This document shows, in pieces, positions 22,881-31,795 of a DNA stretch of 64,000 bases. A model generated the notes under the pieces. That model worked only from the letters and a program-made list of their open reading frames with translations, was not told the DNA's origin and did no database searches. Each line of letters starts with the position of its first letter. Within the stretch, counting starts at the first letter, position 1. A program made the position numbers and the translations under genes. The stretch is from Mesotaenium endlicherianum. Lineage: Eukaryota; Streptophyta; Zygnematophyceae; Zygnematales; Mesotaeniaceae. The stretch spans positions 795,879 through 859,878 of the forward strand of contig WELA01012345.1 of the NCBI GenBank assembly GCA_009602735.1. Reading direction: 5' to 3'.

Positions 22881-24115
22881 ATGGGTCCTGCTGAACTGGA
22901 TTCATTATGCATGCCCGACAATCAGATAAAGGAGACTATCACCAATATAGACCTCCAAAGAGTGCACACTCTGGATGATTGTGTTCCACCTGATGTCCAA
23001 CATTTCTTTGTTAAGTCAGAAGAACAATGCAAAAGTCAGGAAAAGTCAGTCCCCCCTATCCTATTGCATTGCGTGATTGCAGGTAGAAAGGTGAGGGCAT
23101 TTGTTGACGGAGGGGCGTCACATACTTTCATCCATAAGGACTCAGTTAAGCGGCTAAGGCTTAATAGACATCAAGCTGAAGTGTGTTGGAGTAGAAGTAC
23201 AGTTAAAGTGAGAGGAGCCAGTGATGGGCAGACTAACTTGGCACCCACCAGTGCTCTTCCTCTTGTCCTGTATGGATGGCAAATGAAGGAAAAGAAGAGG
23301 CTTCCAGGAGGATGCAAATTGGTGAATGGAATGGAGTTTATCGAAAGCTGGAACCAGAAGGAAGACAGAATGTTCTGTCTGCTGCTAAGAGAGGTACCTC
23401 CTCAACCTGAAGAAGTGGTTAAGAAAAAGGTAAACCCTCCGGAGCACCCTACAGCTGCAAAAATTGGTACTCAGTACAATGATGTTTTTAATATGCCTCC
23501 AGGACATACCCCTAAGAGGGAAGTAGATCACAGGATTGATTTATTACCTGGGAGTCAGCCACCCTGGCAACGCACCTATGGCTTGTCTTATGTGGAGAGC
23601 GAAGAGTTGAAAGCACAGATTGCAGAGCTTGAGGAAAATGGTTATATTTCCCCCAGTAAATCACCTTATGGCGCACCCATCCTATTTGTTAAGAAAAAGG
23701 ATGGAAGTATGCGGATGTGCGTTGATTACAGAGCTCTTATCAGAATTACAGTAAAGAACAAGTATGCTTTACCCAAAATCGAGGACTTGCTTGGTACCTT
23801 GTCTGGTGCTAAAGTGTTTAGTAAGATAGATCTCAAGAGTGGTTATCATCAAATCAGAATTGCGGAGGGAGATGAACACAAGACTGCCTTCCGCACACGT
23901 TGTGGACACTATGAGCTTAACGTGATGCTATTTGGACTGACCAATGCTCCTGCAACCTTCATGGGTGCTATGAATTACATTTTCAGACCTTACCTGGGTA
24001 AGTTTGTGCAAGTCTTCCTGGATGACATTTAATTTTCTCTAAAGAGGAAGCTCAGGATGCTGAACACTTAAAGACAGTCATGGACACTCTGAGACAAAAT
24101 CAGTTGTATGCTTAA
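22881..24115 (+). pseudogene. Protease and reverse transcriptase, chromovirus
   Basis: A long frame holds a retropepsin-like segment ([14 protein letters not shown] near 23100). RT motifs follow: [85 protein letters not shown] and FVQVFLDDI. The order and spacing match chromovirus pol. The frame is closed shortly after the FLDD box, and coding resemblance continues downstream. Confidence 0.88.
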
Positions 24116-25210
24116 ATGAGCAAGTGTGATTTCTTCAAGGAAAGTATTGAATTTGTGGGCCCCGTTGTCAGTAAAGAAGGCATCAGTGTGGATCCTAAGA
24201 AAGTCCAAACCATAAGGGACTGGCCTGTACCACAGTCTGTCTCTGAAGTTAGATCCTTCCTCGGGTTGGCTAACTACTATAGGAGGATTATTGAGATTTA
24301 TTCTACAAAGGCCAGTCAACTGACTGACCTTACTAAGAAAGACATAGGGTATGTGTGGGGGGAAGAGCAGCAGGCTGCCTTCCAAACCCTTAAAAGATGC
24401 TCTTTGTTCTGCCCCAGTGCTAGCCGTGTATGACTCCAGCAAACTTGTGCAGGTGGTTACTGATGCTTCTGACTTTGCCATGAGTGCTATTTTGTTGCAG
24501 CCTGCTGACAAAACCACAAAGGATGGTAAGGTACGGCAGGAGTGGTACGGCAGAAATTCAACCCAGCTGAAATTAACTATTCCGCGCACGATAAAGAGCT
24601 GCTTGCTATTATTCATGTGCTCAAACAGTGGAGAGCATACTTACATGGTAAGGCTTTTAAGGAGATTACAGATCATCTAGCACTCACTTATTTTCAGAAG
24701 AAGTCCAAGCTGTCGAGGAGGGAGAACCGCTGGAGCTAGATGCTGGAGCAATTCCAAGTCCACGTTGACTACAAACCAGGGAGGTTGAATCCTGCTGATG
24801 CACTCTCTAGAAGACCTGACTTGCAAGAACGGAACTTTAGTCAGCATGTTGTAGATAAAGGCCTTCATGCAATCACTTCACTAAAGGTGAAGAAGTCCGT
24901 CTTTGAACAACTTAGGAAAGCCTACCTTTCTGACCCAACATTTGAGCCCAGCCCCACTTATGGTGTGTGTCCTGCTACTGCACTCGGGTATAGGCTTAAG
25001 GGAGGGGTCTGGGTGACTGAAACCACTTCAGGCAGGCTGAAGCTGGTCATTCCTGATAACTTGAAAATAAGGTCCCTCTTACTGAGTCAAGCGCATGACA
25101 GTTTACTGGGTGGGCATTTGGGGCAGGCCAAAACTGTTGGCAAACTGGCAAAATATTATCCTTGGGATGGGTTCCCTTGGGAGGTCTTGAAAAATGTTAA
25201 GTCCTTTGAT
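24116..25210 (+). pseudogene. RT thumb, RNase H and integrase N-terminus, chromovirus
   Basis: Segments show [18 protein letters not shown] (RT connection), [28 protein letters not shown] (RNase H), YSAHDKELLAIIHVLKQWR, VDYKPGRLNPADALSRR, and then the integrase zinc-binding start LLSQAHDSLLGGHLGQ. Several breaks lie across this region. Confidence 0.85.
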
Positions 25211-25740
25211 TAGTGTCGGAGAAACAAGTCTAGGCACACACCACCGGGGGGTCTCTTACAACCACCGTCTATCGCAGCTGGACGCTGGGAAACAATATCC
25301 ATGGACTGGGTGGTGACACTACCACGAACTGCCAATGGGCATGATTCGATACTGATAGTAGTGGATAAGCTGACAAAAATGGTCATTTTCATCCCCACAA
25401 CTGTCAAAGTAACTGCACTCGAAACAGCGAGACAGTTCTACAACCATGTAGTATGCCAACATGGTCTACCCTCTAATATCATCTCAGACAGAGACTCAAA
25501 ATTGACCTCTAAGTTCTGGAGAGCTTTAATGGGGTTAATGGGAGTCAAACAGCTGCACAGCACAGCAAACCACCCTCAGACTGATGGGCAAACTGAAAGA
25601 ACTAACAGAGTTCTGCAAGAGGTGCTGAGAGCATATATTAACCAAAACAAGGCAATTGGGATGACCTGTTGCCTCAAATCCAGTTTACGATCAACAGTGC
25701 GGTGCACGCGTCAACGGGCAAGACTCCTTTTGAACTGAGC
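25211..25740 (+). pseudogene. Integrase catalytic core, chromovirus
   Basis: The core motifs MDWVVTLPRTANGHDSI, VVDKLTKMVIFIPT, QHGLPSNIISDRDSKL and STANHPQTDGQTERTNRVLQ supply the D, D and E positions of the DDE integrase. Typical of chromoviruses. Interrupted copy. Confidence 0.88.
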
Positions 25741-26395
25741 TTGAGAGAGTCCCTAAGTCTCCTTTAGATGTACTAGGGGAGTCTTTAACTCACCCTAAAG
25801 GCATTGACCATCCGATCTCCCTACAGTTAACCCAGGAGTTTGCTGACACCCTGTCAGAAGTCCAACAGAACATGCACAGAGTCCAAGAAAATCAACAAAA
25901 ATATGCTAATCAACACCGTCGAGAGCTGACATTTTCTAAGGGCGATTTGGTCAAACTGCATTCTCAACACCTGTACCTGCCTGGTGTGGTCAAAAAAAAG
26001 CTTGGTCCGGTCTGGGTCGGTCCATATTCGGTGGTGCCGGTGTCGGTCAGAATGCTTACAAACTGAACATGTCAGCGGAATACAAGGGTCACCCAGTCTT
26101 TGATGTCTCCTTCCTGGAACCATATATCAAAGGTGACACACTGTGCACGGGTCGGAAACCTGTCCAACCGGGACCGGTCCCCGCTGTCCGGGATGGTGAC
26201 CCTGAGGAATATGAGGTCGACGGAATTTTAGACGCTCGCTCTGTCCGTTGATCATCTAAATATGTCATGAAGTACCTGGTGAGATGGAAGGGTTACGATG
26301 CCTCTGGGGACACTTGGGAATTTAAAGACCAGCTGACCAATGCCAAAGGGGCGTTGAAGCGATTCAGCCTTCGGGCGGCTGGCACACCTCCATAA
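25741..26395 (+). pseudogene. Integrase C-terminus and chromodomain, chromovirus
   Basis: Shows the GPY/F-type block (KKKLGPVWVGPYSV), HPVFDVSFLEPY, and then a chromodomain: EEYEVDGILDAR followed by YLVRWKGYDASGDTWE and a short C-terminal helix. Chromodomains bind methylated histone H3 tails and direct integration of these elements to heterochromatin. Interrupted copy. Confidence 0.85.
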
Positions 26396-26511
26396 TTGTC
26401 CTTTCAGCAGACATGGACAGGTGACAGGAGGTCCTGTCTCCAAGTAAGTTGGAGGAGAACGTGACAGTTAGTGACAGATAGTGACAGTTGTGACAGGCAG
26501 CCCACCTTAAA

Positions 26512-26747
26512 TTTAAGTTGGAGGGAGTGTGTTCCGTCTCGGGATCAGCCAGGCAAATCTTTATGTAACCATTTTACACACTCAACATGCGCTCACACTC
26601 ACTTTTCCTCTCTAACTCAATTCTCCTCTTATACTCACTCACACAAGGTATTACACACTTGGAACTCTCCCTACCACGTTCTTCTCCACCAAGGGTACTC
26701 AGTAGCGGCAAAGTATCATGACCTCACTAACTGCATTGTGTTCATGA
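26512..26747 (+). other. Second polypurine-like tract and possible relic LTR start
   Basis: AAGTTGGAGGGAG directly precedes TGTGTTCCGTC at about 26527. The tract before the real 3' LTR at 30248 is nearly the same (AAGTTGGAGGGAT). The following ~220 bases end in GTGTTCA. This could be a relic LTR edge, making the chromovirus a composite, or a duplicated purine tract. Confidence 0.4.
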
Positions 26748-27610
26748 TTGAGCAGGGTGACACAGAAATCGAAACTTAAGAGGAAGAGAAGAGCGGAATA
26801 CTTGCAATTTCGTGGCGACATCAAATCATCCTCCATCTCCGCTCGGGAATCACAACGACTCCAACAACAACGGGAGGCACAGAAGAAGGAGGAGGAGGAG
26901 GAACAGGCCAGGCTGAGGCACGAAGAACTGAAAAGAAAAGTTGCAGAGGAGGCCAGGAAGGCAGCGGAGGAGAGGCAAGCTTAAGAGAGGCGGAAGCAGC
27001 AGGCTGAAGAAGAACAGAGGAGAATCAGCAGCTACCTCTACACAGTGCTGGGCAAGGGCTTTGATCAATTGGAGGAGGCCTTCAAGTATGTCCAGTGAGT
27101 CGCAGAAGGACATCCTGCAGAGGGAAGGGGAGACATCCGAAAACTTTGACAAGTACATAGAGGTCAGCACAAGACTCCTCCTCTACCACAACTATGCCAG
27201 GATGGTAGGATATACGGTCAGAGAGGCCAAGGCAATGGCCCAAGTGAATGAGGAAGGAGCTGTATCGATTTTAGGTATCTGGGAAAAAGATAGGGTCATC
27301 AGGATGATCCCCAAGGACGCGGACAGCTTTAAGGACTCTACATTCCATAACAGGTTCAAGGCCATGTGTAATGAGGTGGAAAGAAGGAGCTGGGAATTCT
27401 TGGCCAGGGAAACCAGTCAGCTCGACTTTGCAGGGCATTGGTACCCTTGTACGCTGAAATGGACAGACCTTGCCTTCTTCCAAAAGCCCACCGATTGGCG
27501 GTGGATGACCAATAACATGAGGGACCAGCAAAATGACAGGGCAGGGGAGGAAGATTTCCTAACAGACCTACAGGGGAACATAGTGTTGCCCCCTCACATT
27601 GCAGCTGGGG
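26748..27610 (+). pseudogene. Extra reading frame after pol, 5' part
   Basis: Two overlapping frames (26748-26984 and 26941-27615). The first is a basic, Glu/Arg-rich probable coiled coil. The second has a C-terminal ~170 residues of ordinary protein-like composition, with motifs SENFDKYIEVSTRLLLYHNY and WYPCTLKWTDLAFFQKP, that I do not recognise. It is plus strand like pol and ends where the gag-only LTR element is inserted. Function unknown. Candidates are a gag-like structural protein of a second element or a 3' accessory frame. Confidence 0.55.
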
Positions 27611-28073
27611 TGTAGTGAAACAAATAGATAAAGTACTTAGTGAAATATAATACTTTTTCTATTCAAGACAAGGATCTTTGAACACAAGTGGTAGCTTCTT
27701 GAAAGAGAGATGGCTTCTTGAAAGTTAATATATTTCTGGAATTTGGCAAGTACAAGAATGATTCTGGAATGTCTTTCTATGTTCTAGCTCTTGTTTATAT
27801 ACTTGCTACATAAGTAATTTCTAGGAAGGTGCACCTCTGTCTAAAATAATGTACACATGTCCTTTTGACCTAAAAATGACACATTTGACTTTTGCCACAT
27901 GGAGTTCTTCTAGGTCCTTCCTCTAACTTCGAAAATGCCTTAGAAGGTTCAAAGGACATGAACCAAGTCACTAGAGTATCTATTCACACTTGACGCCACA
28001 CAATACTACTCCAAATATATTCAAAAGCATTCAAAAATATGCAAACTAATATATTATAACTCAAATCACTACA
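27611..28073 (-). repeat. 3' LTR of the gag-only element
   Basis: 463 bp. Ends TGTAGTGA...TCACTACA form an 8-bp inverted repeat. Directly repeated at 28770-29272. Confidence 0.88.
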
Positions 28074-28123
28074 TCACCCTCCCGACAGAAAAAGCGACGT
28101 CTCGGCGCGTCAAGTCAGGTCTT

Positions 28124-28732
28124 TCACATGTGGAGCAGACTAGTCAACAGCTTCAAGTCAGATGCCACAGCTTGATGTATAACCGCTTGATAGTTGCGCC
28201 ACCATAATGTTGCTGCTCCTCTGAGCAAGGTAACGGCAAAAGGGACATAGTCCTCCTCGGGTACTTCAAGGAATGCGAGGTACGTCTCCACTTGGTAGAG
28301 CCACAGATTCAGTTTGGCTCCTCTTCCAGCATTGAAAGTGTCTGGTTTGCCGGGCTTGATGAGTTTCCCTGCTCTTGTAGGCTCTTGTGGAGGCGCTTGA
28401 GCCGGGGCTGGATTTTGAGCGTTGCTCGCAATAGGGGCAACCATGGCAGCCATAGCTTCTCTTGACGCTTGCACGGTTGCTTCATAGGTGGCCAAGCCCA
28501 CTTGGTTGTGGACGGTCATTAGGAAGGCTGCCCACTCATTTGCGGGAACTCCTTGTGGTGGGGTCAACTTTGCTATAGCGGCTGCCACGGGATTTGACGG
28601 TGCTCCTCCTTGTGGTGCTTCCTGTTGTTGCAGATTTTCTTGAGTGGGCTCTCCCATCGGCGCTGGAGGAGGGTCTCTTGGAGAGGAAGGGCTTCCTTCC
28701 AAACCTTGCTGTTGGTCTTGAGGATCGGCCAT
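28124..28732 (-). CDS. Gag protein of the gag-only LTR element
   Basis: 202 codons. Residues 1-60 are Gln/Pro-rich and disordered. The C-terminal part, KPDTFNAGRGAKLNLWLYQ to LLRGAATLWWRNYQ, matches the retrotransposon gag capsid signature (PPxFxG..., W..., A..WW). No zinc knuckle, protease, RT or integrase follows. The start is 24 bases after the PBS. The frame is open over its whole length and looks intact. Confidence 0.82.
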   Translation of the reverse strand: MADPQDQQQGLEGSPSSPRDPPPAPMGEPTQENLQQQEAPQGGAPSNPVAAAIAKLTPPQGVPANEWAAFLMTVHNQVGLATYEATVQASREAMAAMVAPIASNAQNPAPAQAPPQEPTRAGKLIKPGKPDTFNAGRGAKLNLWLYQVETYLAFLEVPEEDYVPFAVTLLRGAATLWWRNYQAVIHQAVASDLKLLTSLLHM

Positions 28733-28756
28733 CTTCTTGTGCTACCAAAGTGCCTA

Positions 28757-28768
28757 GCTCCGATACCA
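28757..28768 (-). other. Primer-binding site, initiator tRNA-Met
   Basis: Complement reads TGGTATCGGAGC, one base inside the LTR at 28770. The same variant PBS as in element A and the chromovirus. Confidence 0.8.
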
Positions 28769-28769
28769 C

Positions 28770-29272
28770 TGTAGTGAAACAGATAGATAAAGTACTCAGC
28801 GAAATATAATACTTTATCTATTTAAAGACAAGGATCTTTGAACACAAACGGTAGCTTCTTGAGAGAGAGATGGCTTTTGATAGTTAATATATTTCTGAAA
28901 TTTGGCAAGTACAAGAGTGATTCTCGAATGTCTTTCTATGTTCTAGCTCTTATTTATATACTTGCTACATGAGTAATTTCTAGGAAGGTGTATGTTGATG
29001 TGTTGGCACCCAACACATCCCAAAATTTGCCACCTCTTTCTAGAATAATGTACACATGTCCTTTTGACCTAAAAATGGCACATTTGACTTTTGCCACATG
29101 GAGTCCTTCTAGGTCCTTCCTCTAACTTTGAAAATGCCTTAGAAGGTTCAAAGGACATGAACCAAGTCACTAAAGTATCTATTCACACTTGACGCCACAT
29201 GATATTACTCCAATAATATTCAAAAGCATTCAAATATATGCAAACTAATATATTATAACTCAAATCACTACA
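28770..29272 (-). repeat. 5' LTR of the gag-only element
   Basis: 503 bp, about 40 bp longer than its partner owing to an extra segment near 28990-29030. Confidence 0.88.
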
Positions 29273-29285
29273 TTGGGACCCAAGA

Positions 29286-30134
29286 TTGGATGGAGTAAGA
29301 GGCTGCATGAGTCAAGAAATGCAGGCGGACAGGAGCAGGGCCCGAGAGTCATTCTCTAAAGGGATGCACACTTGTGCCAAATGGGCAAGCAAGCAGGGAG
29401 AGAAAGACCTGTATGCGGTCAGGACTCAACAGCCTCTACCAGCACCCAAAAGGGGAAGGTCAGTGGAGTATTCTTTTTCTCGGGAAGAGCTGGAGCAGCT
29501 GACAGAGGAGACCCCAGCAGTCTCAGAGGAGCTAGAGGAAGAAGAGGAGGAGTCAAAGGAAGAAGAGGAGGAAGGCAAGGAAGAGGACACTAGCCCCGCT
29601 GTGACCCAGACACCTGCCACATCCCCTCTAATGGAGAAGATTGGGTTGGCCAGAGCAGACATAGCCTTGCACCAGCTCGCTGAAGAAGAAGACATCACCT
29701 GGCTGCCAGAGGACGAAGCCCATCTGCAGGCGCAGAGACCCAGTTAGACAGGGCAGACAGGAGGGTTGCTGGAGAAGTAGCCAGAGGCCTGCCAGCATCT
29801 CCCTCACAGAGAGGACATGTGCCCTTGGCTCATGTCATATAACATCCTTCTAGGATGCCGGTATATGTACCTGTCAGTTTGAGGGATGCCCAGGAGAAGG
29901 CTGCCTCCCTTCATTTTCAAATTGTGCAGGAGGAAACAACCCAGTTACTGCGTTCTTCCCTTGGTTCCCCCTTCTCGGAGCTCCCAGGCTTCAGGAGACC
30001 CCAAGACAGAAGGAGGAGGTATGGCTCCCGGTCTCGCTCCCCTGACCTTAGAGCCCCAGGAACATCTCCCTCGTAAAGGCACTAGGCTGAGGGCGGAGGG
30101 ACAGCCCACTGTTACTAGTGATCCCCACAGTTAG
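29286..30134 (+). pseudogene. Extra reading frame after pol, 3' part
   Basis: On the far side of the nested element. The 153-codon frame 29286-29747 has a basic N-terminal half and a strongly acidic Glu-rich tract (about residues 75-105). Further frames run on to 30134 and are Arg/Ser/Pro-rich. No recognised domain. It lies between the nested element and the purine tract of the chromovirus 3' LTR, so it belongs to the chromovirus unit or to a relic merged with it. Confidence 0.45.
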
Positions 30135-30247
30135 GCATTAGTGTTGGAGCAAGAGGCGGTGGGAGGGAGATCAGTACTTTCAATTGGGGAAAACCATGTA
30201 CCCAGTGTGATTGTTGTTGAGGTGACAACCTGCTAAGTTGGAGGGAT

Positions 30248-30967
30248 TGTAATGAATCAGTATATTAGTACATATAATATTCATTTAAATATAATAGTTA
30301 AATAATTTCAGCCTGCTAAACTTTAGTTAATATTGAGTCCGCTGAACTTCATGAAATAATCAATTTAATGACTCCGCCGGGAGCAGCAGGCTGTAGTTAA
30401 CTTAAGTCAGCTTGCTGACACATTCTTTGACAGCCAGCTGACTTCCGTACTCGGTAGCAGCGAACTGCCTCGATATGCATCTAAGTGTGGTGTGCTAGAT
30501 GAATGGCCAGATGACATCCTTAGGGTGGAGGGCGAGGCGGGACGATGGGAGATGGCGGTGGATTTGGTTCACCGAGGTCCTACCAACGTGGTTAACTTCC
30601 GAGTAGGCGGTGCCATCGCACTGGCCGTTGAACAGCAAACTCATTCATTTGTACATATGCTAGGTATTTCTCTCGAGTTTGGCATTTGGAAACGAGGCCA
30701 ACTCTCTTGTACAGCTTACGGAGAGAGATCTGAATCCAAGGCGAGAAACCATTAATACGCACTGTCTTCTAGCCTTGCTTATGTATGAGTTTACTGATTG
30801 CATTATTGATGCTAGTTTACTTACATTTGACTTGCGGGTATTTTCCACGGCTAGTGTGTTGTCTTTTGCTGTTTAATCAATCAACTGAAAATACCATGAA
30901 GATTACTTGCTAATATAGAGATCTTCATTAGTTGTTAATCGCTTATTTGGTAAGCCTAATCATTTCA
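30248..30967 (+). repeat. 3' LTR of the chromovirus
   Basis: 720 bp, preceded by the purine tract AAGTTGGAGGGAT and followed by ACAGA. Confidence 0.92.
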
Positions 30968-31654
30968 ACAGAAGACGCCCGCTACCTGCAGCACAACGCA
31001 ACACCCACACGCGCACACACACACACACACACACCTACGCGCGCACGCACACGCATGCACGCAAACGCACGCCCACACACACACATGCATACACCTACGC
31101 ACATACATACGCGCACAACTACTCTACTAACTAGATCCGGCAAGCACCACACATCGGACTTTAGCCAAACGCTCCCCAACCGGCCAAAAGAAAGAGCCGG
31201 GTTCTAGCGGGTGTACGCAAAGAGAAGCAACGATGAGCGAGCACACAAGCAAGTGGAAAGAATAGGGACCGGCTCAAGGATGGAGCCGGGTTTTAGCGGG
31301 TGCACGCAAGGAGCACACCAACTAGCAAGCAAGAGGAACTAGTACACAAACTACACAAACAAGCTAGGAACCGGATCCTACCGAGTGCATACAAGAGAGC
31401 ACACGGGCTAGCGCACTAGCGGGCCCTACGAGCAAACAATGCAAGCAAAATAGTATGCGAGGATGTACCCGGCCCAAGTAAGAAAGGCCAAGACCTCACA
31501 CACACATAAGCAAACAAACAATGCAAGCAAGCAAGCGAGCAAGCAATCACACAAACACAGCAAACGAAAGCCGCACAAGCAAAAACGGATGCTATCAATG
31601 TACTCACAACCGGCCCAAGTGGGAAGCCGGTCCTAGCGCAAACACACCAACTTT
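30968..31654. repeat. CA microsatellite and degenerate tandem repeats
   Basis: A (CA)n-rich tract at about 31005-31115, with CG-containing variants. Then loosely repeated blocks built on AGCCGGGTTCTAGCGGGTG and ACGCAAGGAGCACAC, at about 31195, 31280, 31368 and 31622. Spacings of the first three are about 85-90 bp. No gene seen. ATAAT at its end (31655-31659) is the target site of the element D insertion. Confidence 0.6.
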
Positions 31655-31658
31655 ATAA

Positions 31659-31790
31659 TGTCGTGCGCTAGGAGGTCGGGTGCGTACTATCGACACAAGC
31701 AATGCATAATAAGCAAGCAGGCTTGGCTACAATGAAGTCTAAAATACATGGGGCTTTATAGCCAAAAAGGGAGGCAAGTGCTGGATGTTT
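31659..31790 (-). repeat. Element D short repeat module, outer copy
   Basis: About 132 bp, nearly identical to 34303-34436. It begins TGTCGTGCGC at the outer edge of the insertion. Confidence 0.85.
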
Positions 31791-31795
31791 TAATC

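Larger units (their letters stand above)
27611..29272 (-). mobile_element. Gag-only LTR element (TR-GAG type), nested in the chromovirus
   Basis: LTRs lie at 27611-28073 and 28770-29272, both with ends TGTAGTGA/TCACTACA. The element is on the minus strand. Its Met-type PBS is at 28757-28768, and a purine tract (complement of 28074-28088) precedes the 3' LTR. Flanks TGGGG and TTGGG suggest a 5-bp target duplication with one difference. It encodes only gag, so RT and integrase must be supplied in trans. The LTRs differ by a few percent plus an extra ~40 bp in the right copy. It looks whole for its type. Confidence 0.85.
21666..30967 (+). mobile_element. Chromovirus (Ty3/gypsy with chromodomain), fossil
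   Basis: A full-length-looking insertion with LTRs at 21666-22384 and 30248-30967. Both start TGTAATGAATC and end ATCATT(T)CA. Flanks are ATAGA (21661-21665) and ACAGA (30968-30972), a target duplication with one difference. Parts in order: Met-type PBS, short gag-like frame, protease, RT, RNase H, integrase, chromodomain, and additional frames between pol and the 3' LTR. The LTRs differ at a clearly visible fraction of sites (highest near their 5' ends), so it is older than elements A and D. Coding parts carry several breaks. A 1.66-kb gag-only LTR element is nested at 27611-29272. Confidence 0.88.

Noticed and set aside
31005-31115. Possible CRISPR-like or regulatory repeat
   Set aside because: It is a CA-type microsatellite with no spacers. 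Nothing in the window fits a CRISPR array, and the context is eukaryotic.
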